From contig JAOARX010000008.1 of the NCBI GenBank assembly GCA_025210345.1, positions 1 through 64,000 of the forward strand: 64,000 bases of DNA. Reading direction: 5' to 3'. Origin of the DNA: Pelagimonas sp. (GTDB lineage Bacteria > Pseudomonadota > Alphaproteobacteria > Rhodobacterales > Rhodobacteraceae). Position 1 is the first letter of the stretch; the number at the start of each line of letters is the position of its first letter. The translations under genes and the position numbers were made by a program. Below are positions 61,173 to 64,000 of the stretch, one piece after another. The notes beneath the pieces are model-generated. The model saw nothing but the letters and a program-made list of their open reading frames with translations, was not told where the DNA came from and did no database searches.

Positions 61173-61928
61173 ATGCTGAACGAAAGAAGCTTATCCGTCA
61201 CGCAAGAATGCGGTGACTGTCCAATTCGCCATCGGGCCGTATGCGCGCGCTGCGAAGCGGATGAGCTCGTGAAACTTGATGAAATCAAGTATTATCGGCG
61301 TTTCGAAGCGGGTCAGACCGTCATTTGGTCCGGGGATCGGATGGATTTCGTGGGTTCGGTCGTGTCCGGCATCGCGACCTTGACGCAGACCATGGAAGAC
61401 GGGCGCACCCAGATGGTTGGTTTGTTGCTACCTTCGGATTTCGTTGGTCGGCCCGGGCGCTCTGCTGCGGCCTATGATGTGGTGGCAACCACGGATCTGG
61501 TGATGTGCTGCTTTCGCAAAGCCCCTTTCGAAGACATGATGGCAACAACTCCGCATATCGCCCAGCGCCTGTTGGAAATGACGCTGGACGAACTTGATGC
61601 CGCGCGCGAATGGATGCTCGTGCTGGGCCGCAAGACCGCCCGCGAAAAGATTGCCTCACTTTTGTCGATCATCGCCCGCCGCGACGCCACTTTGCACCTG
61701 CAACACGCCGACAGGACCGAGGGTGCATTGGTGTTTGACCTGCCGCTCACCCGCGAAGCCATGGCGGACTATCTCGGCCTGACGCTCGAAACGGTCAGCC
61801 GCCAGATCTCAGCTTTGAAAAAAGACGGGGTTATCCTGCTCGAAGGCAAGCGTCACGTGACCATCCCGGACATGGCCCGGTTGATGGAAGAGGCCGGGGA
61901 TGACGCCGATGGCGGTGTGTTTGCCTAA
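61173..61928 (+). CDS. fnrL: FnrL, CRP/FNR-family oxygen-responsive regulator
   Basis: A 251-residue FNR-type transcription factor. Iron-sulfur ligands are expected among Cys13, Cys16, Cys24 and Cys27 (ECGDCPIRHRAVCARC) and the internal Cys112 or Cys113 (LVMCCFRK). The cyclic-nucleotide-like beta-roll is followed by the DNA-recognition helix LTREAMADYLGLTLETVSRQISAL, with the ETVSR contacts for TTGAT-type boxes. The ATG at 61173 has AGAGG 7 bases upstream. It is divergent from hemN and followed by an overlapping phzF-like gene. It is expected to control hemN, ccoNOQP and other microaerobic genes. Confidence 0.95.
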   Translation: MLNERSLSVTQECGDCPIRHRAVCARCEADELVKLDEIKYYRRFEAGQTVIWSGDRMDFVGSVVSGIATLTQTMEDGRTQMVGLLLPSDFVGRPGRSAAAYDVVATTDLVMCCFRKAPFEDMMATTPHIAQRLLEMTLDELDAAREWMLVLGRKTAREKIASLLSIIARRDATLHLQHADRTEGALVFDLPLTREAMADYLGLTLETVSRQISALKKDGVILLEGKRHVTIPDMARLMEEAGDDADGGVFA

Positions 61929-62832
61929 AACGCTGCGCTTCTCGACCTGTGACGTGTTCACGCAAACCCCTTTTTCCGGGAACCCGCTGGCTATTGTCGA
62001 GGATGCGGATGGGCTGACCACCGCGCAGATGCAGACCATCGCGCGTGAGTTCAACCTGTCCGAAACCATCTTTGTCCAATCCCCAGACAATCCGCAACAT
62101 TCCGCCAAGGTCCGCATCTTTTTTCCAACTGCTGAACTCCCCTTTGCGGGCCATCCCACCATTGGCTGCGCCATCCATCTGGCCTTGAAACATGCGCCCG
62201 AGGGGCCGTTCGAGACACAGATCACGCTGGAAGAACAAGCAGGGCTGGTGCCGGTGAAGGTGTGGCGCGATCAAAGCAACCTGCAGGCCGAGTTCATCGC
62301 CCCCGTGATCCCACATGCCCCGGTTGACGGCAGCGCCGCGCCATCAGAGACCCTGGCCCAGGCCCTTGATATTGAAATGGAAAATATCGGATTTTCCACG
62401 CACAAACCTGCAGTCTGGCAAGGTGGTCCGCGGTTTCTCTATGTCCCGGTCGGGTCTCTTGAGGCCCTCAACAGGGCCCGCCCCATCGAACCCTATTGGT
62501 CCCGGGTCATGGACATCGGCGCGGTGGATAGCGCCTATCTTTATACGCCGTTTGAGAACGGCTATCGGGCGCGGATGTTCTCACCCACGGCAGGCATCCC
62601 GGAAGACCCGGCGACAGGCTCTGCCTCGGCGATCCTCGCCGCGCAACTTCTGGAAAGCGGCGCCTTGGGTGACAAAGACACCCGGATAGACCTGCAACAA
62701 GGTGTCGAGATGGGACGCCCTTCGCGCATTGGCCTGAGCTGCGTGGTGAGCGATCAGACACTCACACAGGTGCGTATCTCAGGCAGCGCCATTGCCATCA
62801 GCAGCGGACAGATCACGCTGCCCAAACCCTGA
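61900..62832 (+). CDS. PhzF-family phenazine-biosynthesis-like isomerase/epimerase
   Basis: A 310-residue PhzF-family protein (diaminopimelate-epimerase-like two-domain fold). The conserved catalytic Glu55 is in NLSETIFV, followed by RIFFPTAELPFAGHPTIGCAIHL, and FSPTAGIPEDPATGSASAIL in the second half. No phenazine genes surround it, so it is not evidence of phenazine synthesis. The start ATG 61900 has GAGG at about 6 bases and overlaps the end of fnrL by 29 bases; ATG 61909 is an alternative. Substrate unknown. Confidence 0.87.
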   Translation: MTPMAVCLPKTLRFSTCDVFTQTPFSGNPLAIVEDADGLTTAQMQTIAREFNLSETIFVQSPDNPQHSAKVRIFFPTAELPFAGHPTIGCAIHLALKHAPEGPFETQITLEEQAGLVPVKVWRDQSNLQAEFIAPVIPHAPVDGSAAPSETLAQALDIEMENIGFSTHKPAVWQGGPRFLYVPVGSLEALNRARPIEPYWSRVMDIGAVDSAYLYTPFENGYRARMFSPTAGIPEDPATGSASAILAAQLLESGALGDKDTRIDLQQGVEMGRPSRIGLSCVVSDQTLTQVRISGSAIAISSGQITLPKP

Positions 62833-62902
62833 CCGATCCTGGCGGGACGGTGGGCGGGGCGACGTGCGCAGCACAAGCGGCGCTCCCGTCCCCGCCGACA
62901 AC

Positions 62903-63742
62903 TCAATGCGCCATAAAGGCGGTGACATTGGCATTCTCAAGCATGTTCCGGGTCGCCCCCCCCAAAATCGCCTCGCGAAAGCGCGAATGCCCATAGGCCC
63001 CCATAACCACCATATCCGCGTCCAGATCCGCGACATGACGCAACAACACATCCGAGACCCGCGGCAAGGTGCGGGACAAGACATCGATCTCCGCTTTGCA
63101 ACCGTGTCGTGCAAGGAATTGTGACAGCGCGCCGCCGGGATCGGACCGGTTTGGGCCATGTTTTGGCGGGTCGATCACGACAACATGCACGCTGTCAGCC
63201 TCAATCAACATCGGCAGCGCCGCGCGAACCGCCCGCAGCGCCTCTGCACTTTCATTCCAGCCGATCACGATTCGACGGGGCTGCGCGGGCGGGGTGACCT
63301 CATCGGGCACAACGACCACGGGCACCTGCCCTTCAAACAATCCGCCCTCCAGCACGGGCTCCAACTCGACCCCGCGCTTGTCTCCATAGGGTTTGGGCAA
63401 CACGACCAAATCATTGAACCGCGCGCGCGATGCCACATGCCGCCCGATATCCGCCAATTGCGACACCCCATGATCCACCGCCCAGCGGCATTCGAACCCA
63501 GCCATGCGGGCCCTGGCCTTGGCCGCCAGCTCTTCGGCCTCACTGGCGGCACGCGACAGGGTCTCTTGGAGCACCATCGCATTGGCGCCGGCATAGTAAT
63601 ACCCGGTCTGGCTACGATCGACGCCCAGACACAGGATATCAAGGTGCGCGTCGAACCCAGTGGCCAGGGTGGCCGCGTGGTCGATCGTACTTTCCAGCAG
63701 GGTTTCATCGGTGCAAACCGTCAGTACAGATTTATATCCCAT
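62903..63742 (-). CDS. Universal stress protein UspA family (tandem domain)
   Basis: A 279-residue protein with two Usp domains. The second ends with the ATP-binding signature GAYGHSRFREAILGGATRNML. The N-terminal domain has a degenerate nucleotide site. The ATG at 63742 has AGGAG upstream. Its location beside ccoN matches the order in Rhodobacter, where a usp gene lies beside the cbb3 oxidase operon. It is divergent from ccoN with two FNR-type palindromes in the intervening 197 bases. Confidence 0.9.
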   Translation of the reverse strand: MGYKSVLTVCTDETLLESTIDHAATLATGFDAHLDILCLGVDRSQTGYYYAGANAMVLQETLSRAASEAEELAAKARARMAGFECRWAVDHGVSQLADIGRHVASRARFNDLVVLPKPYGDKRGVELEPVLEGGLFEGQVPVVVVPDEVTPPAQPRRIVIGWNESAEALRAVRAALPMLIEADSVHVVVIDPPKHGPNRSDPGGALSQFLARHGCKAEIDVLSRTLPRVSDVLLRHVADLDADMVVMGAYGHSRFREAILGGATRNMLENANVTAFMAH

Positions 63743-63799
63743 CGAATGTCTCCTGATCCGCATTGCAACCATGAATAGCGCGGCGCAGATGGTCGCACT

Positions 63800-63813
63800 T
63801 TGACCGGGGTCAA
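63800..63813. promoter_or_regulatory. Second FNR/CRP-type palindrome, uspA side
   Basis: TTGAC-CGGG-GTCAA at 63800-63813 has perfect 5-bp arms. It differs from FNR consensus by C-G in place of T-A at the innermost arm pair. It lies 32 bases (three helical turns) from the next box. Confidence 0.5.
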
Positions 63814-63831
63814 GCTCTGGCTCACCTTCCA

Positions 63832-63845
63832 TTGATACAGATCAA
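63832..63845. promoter_or_regulatory. FNR box upstream of ccoN
   Basis: TTGAT-ACAG-ATCAA is a perfect FNR consensus palindrome at 63832-63845. Its centre is 101 bases from the ccoN ATG and 96 bases from the uspA ATG, so it could activate both. Confidence 0.85.
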
Positions 63846-63939
63846 AGTATAAGCGAGGGGGAACACGCATGAACAAGCCAGTCTAAAAACCGCCTGCCCG
63901 GATTCCGAATCGTGCAGGTCAGACGAAGGGACGAAAACA

Positions 63940-64000
63940 ATGAACTATCTCAAGCTCATCGTGCTTGCTGCTGTTGCGATTTTCGCAGCCATTGCAGCAA
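63940..64000 (+). CDS. ccoN: cbb3-type cytochrome c oxidase subunit I CcoN (5' end only)
   Basis: Only the first 20 codons are in the window. The peptide MNYLKLIVLAAVAIFAAIAA resembles the N-terminal signal-like helix of Rhodobacterales CcoN. The ATG at 63940 has AAGGGA upstream. Position next to uspA, fnrL and a perfect FNR box supports the cbb3 oxidase operon (ccoNOQP), but the catalytic part is outside the window, so identity is inferred. Confidence 0.65.
   Translation, partial: MNYLKLIVLAAVAIFAAIAA

Noticed and set aside
61900..62832. Phenazine biosynthesis cluster
   Set aside because: Only a PhzF-family protein is present; the family is widespread and no other phz genes are nearby.
1..64000. 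Prophage, transposon, tRNA/rRNA genes or CRISPR array
   Set aside because: No integrase, transposase, capsid or cas gene, no direct repeat array, and no tRNA cloverleaf pattern was recognised by eye.

Overview
The window is about 64 kb of chromosome from a marine Rhodobacterales (Roseobacter-group) alphaproteobacterium. This is inferred from high GC, a Paracoccus-type sox cluster, an fnrL/hemN/uspA/ccoN anaerobic block, NDUFA12 and DUF2155 genes, a heterotetrameric sarcosine oxidase operon and a membrane-anchored CycM. No rRNA, tRNA, CRISPR array, integrase, transposase or prophage gene was recognised. The content looks like core chromosome with a few accessory patches.

Layout. 1-2.9 kb: the end of a Liv-type branched-chain amino acid ABC transporter (livH end, livM, livG, livF) closed by a terminator. 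3-5.8 kb: a low-GC SPOUT RNA methyltransferase, an unknown protein and an acyl-CoA synthetase. 5.9-12.2 kb: accB-accC, aat, an NDUFA12/MlaD/DUF2155 operon, a Rid-family gene, clpX and clpP. 12.4-24.3 kb: a thiosulfate-oxidation locus. soxXYZABCDEF and soxWV are on the minus strand; soxS, soxR and a YeeE/YedE transporter (soxT-like) are on the plus strand. 24.4-31.4 kb: ribE, the capsule genes kpsS, a kpsD-like gene and kpsC, then ribD and nrdR. 31.5-36.7 kb: yjbQ, rpoD, dnaG and a small secreted protein. 36.7-42.2 kb: sarcosine oxidase soxBDAG with a secreted cysteine-rich protein inside the operon. 42.3-49.7 kb: two mirror-image TadG/TadF/TadE-like gene trios on either side of glutamate dehydrogenase. 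49.8-53.7 kb: housekeeping genes (DUF1992, a membrane protein, a hydroxyacid dehydrogenase, ogt, pheA, cycM). 53.9-59.7 kb: the yejABEF peptide/microcin-C-type transporter. 59.7-64 kb: hemN, fnrL, phzF-like, uspA and the first codons of ccoN.

The most interesting signal is regulatory. Intergenic regions of the sox locus carry related 16-bp elements of the form ATTCA-N6-TGAAT: perfect ahead of soxX and soxC, degenerate ahead of soxB and between soxV and soxS. Intrinsic terminators follow soxA, soxB and soxF, so the locus reads as separately promoted units (XYZA, B, CDEF, and WV with SR) that may all be controlled by the ArsR-type SoxR. FNR-type boxes between hemN and fnrL and between uspA and ccoN link heme synthesis, FnrL itself and the cbb3 oxidase.

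How the genes fit together. Sox oxidation of thiosulfate/sulfide delivers electrons to c-type cytochromes and then to oxidases, including the cbb3 enzyme that starts at the right edge. Liv, Yej, GdhA and sarcosine oxidase fit a life on dissolved amino acids, peptides and methylated amines. Kps and Tad-like genes point to a surface-associated capsule and a pilus-like apparatus.
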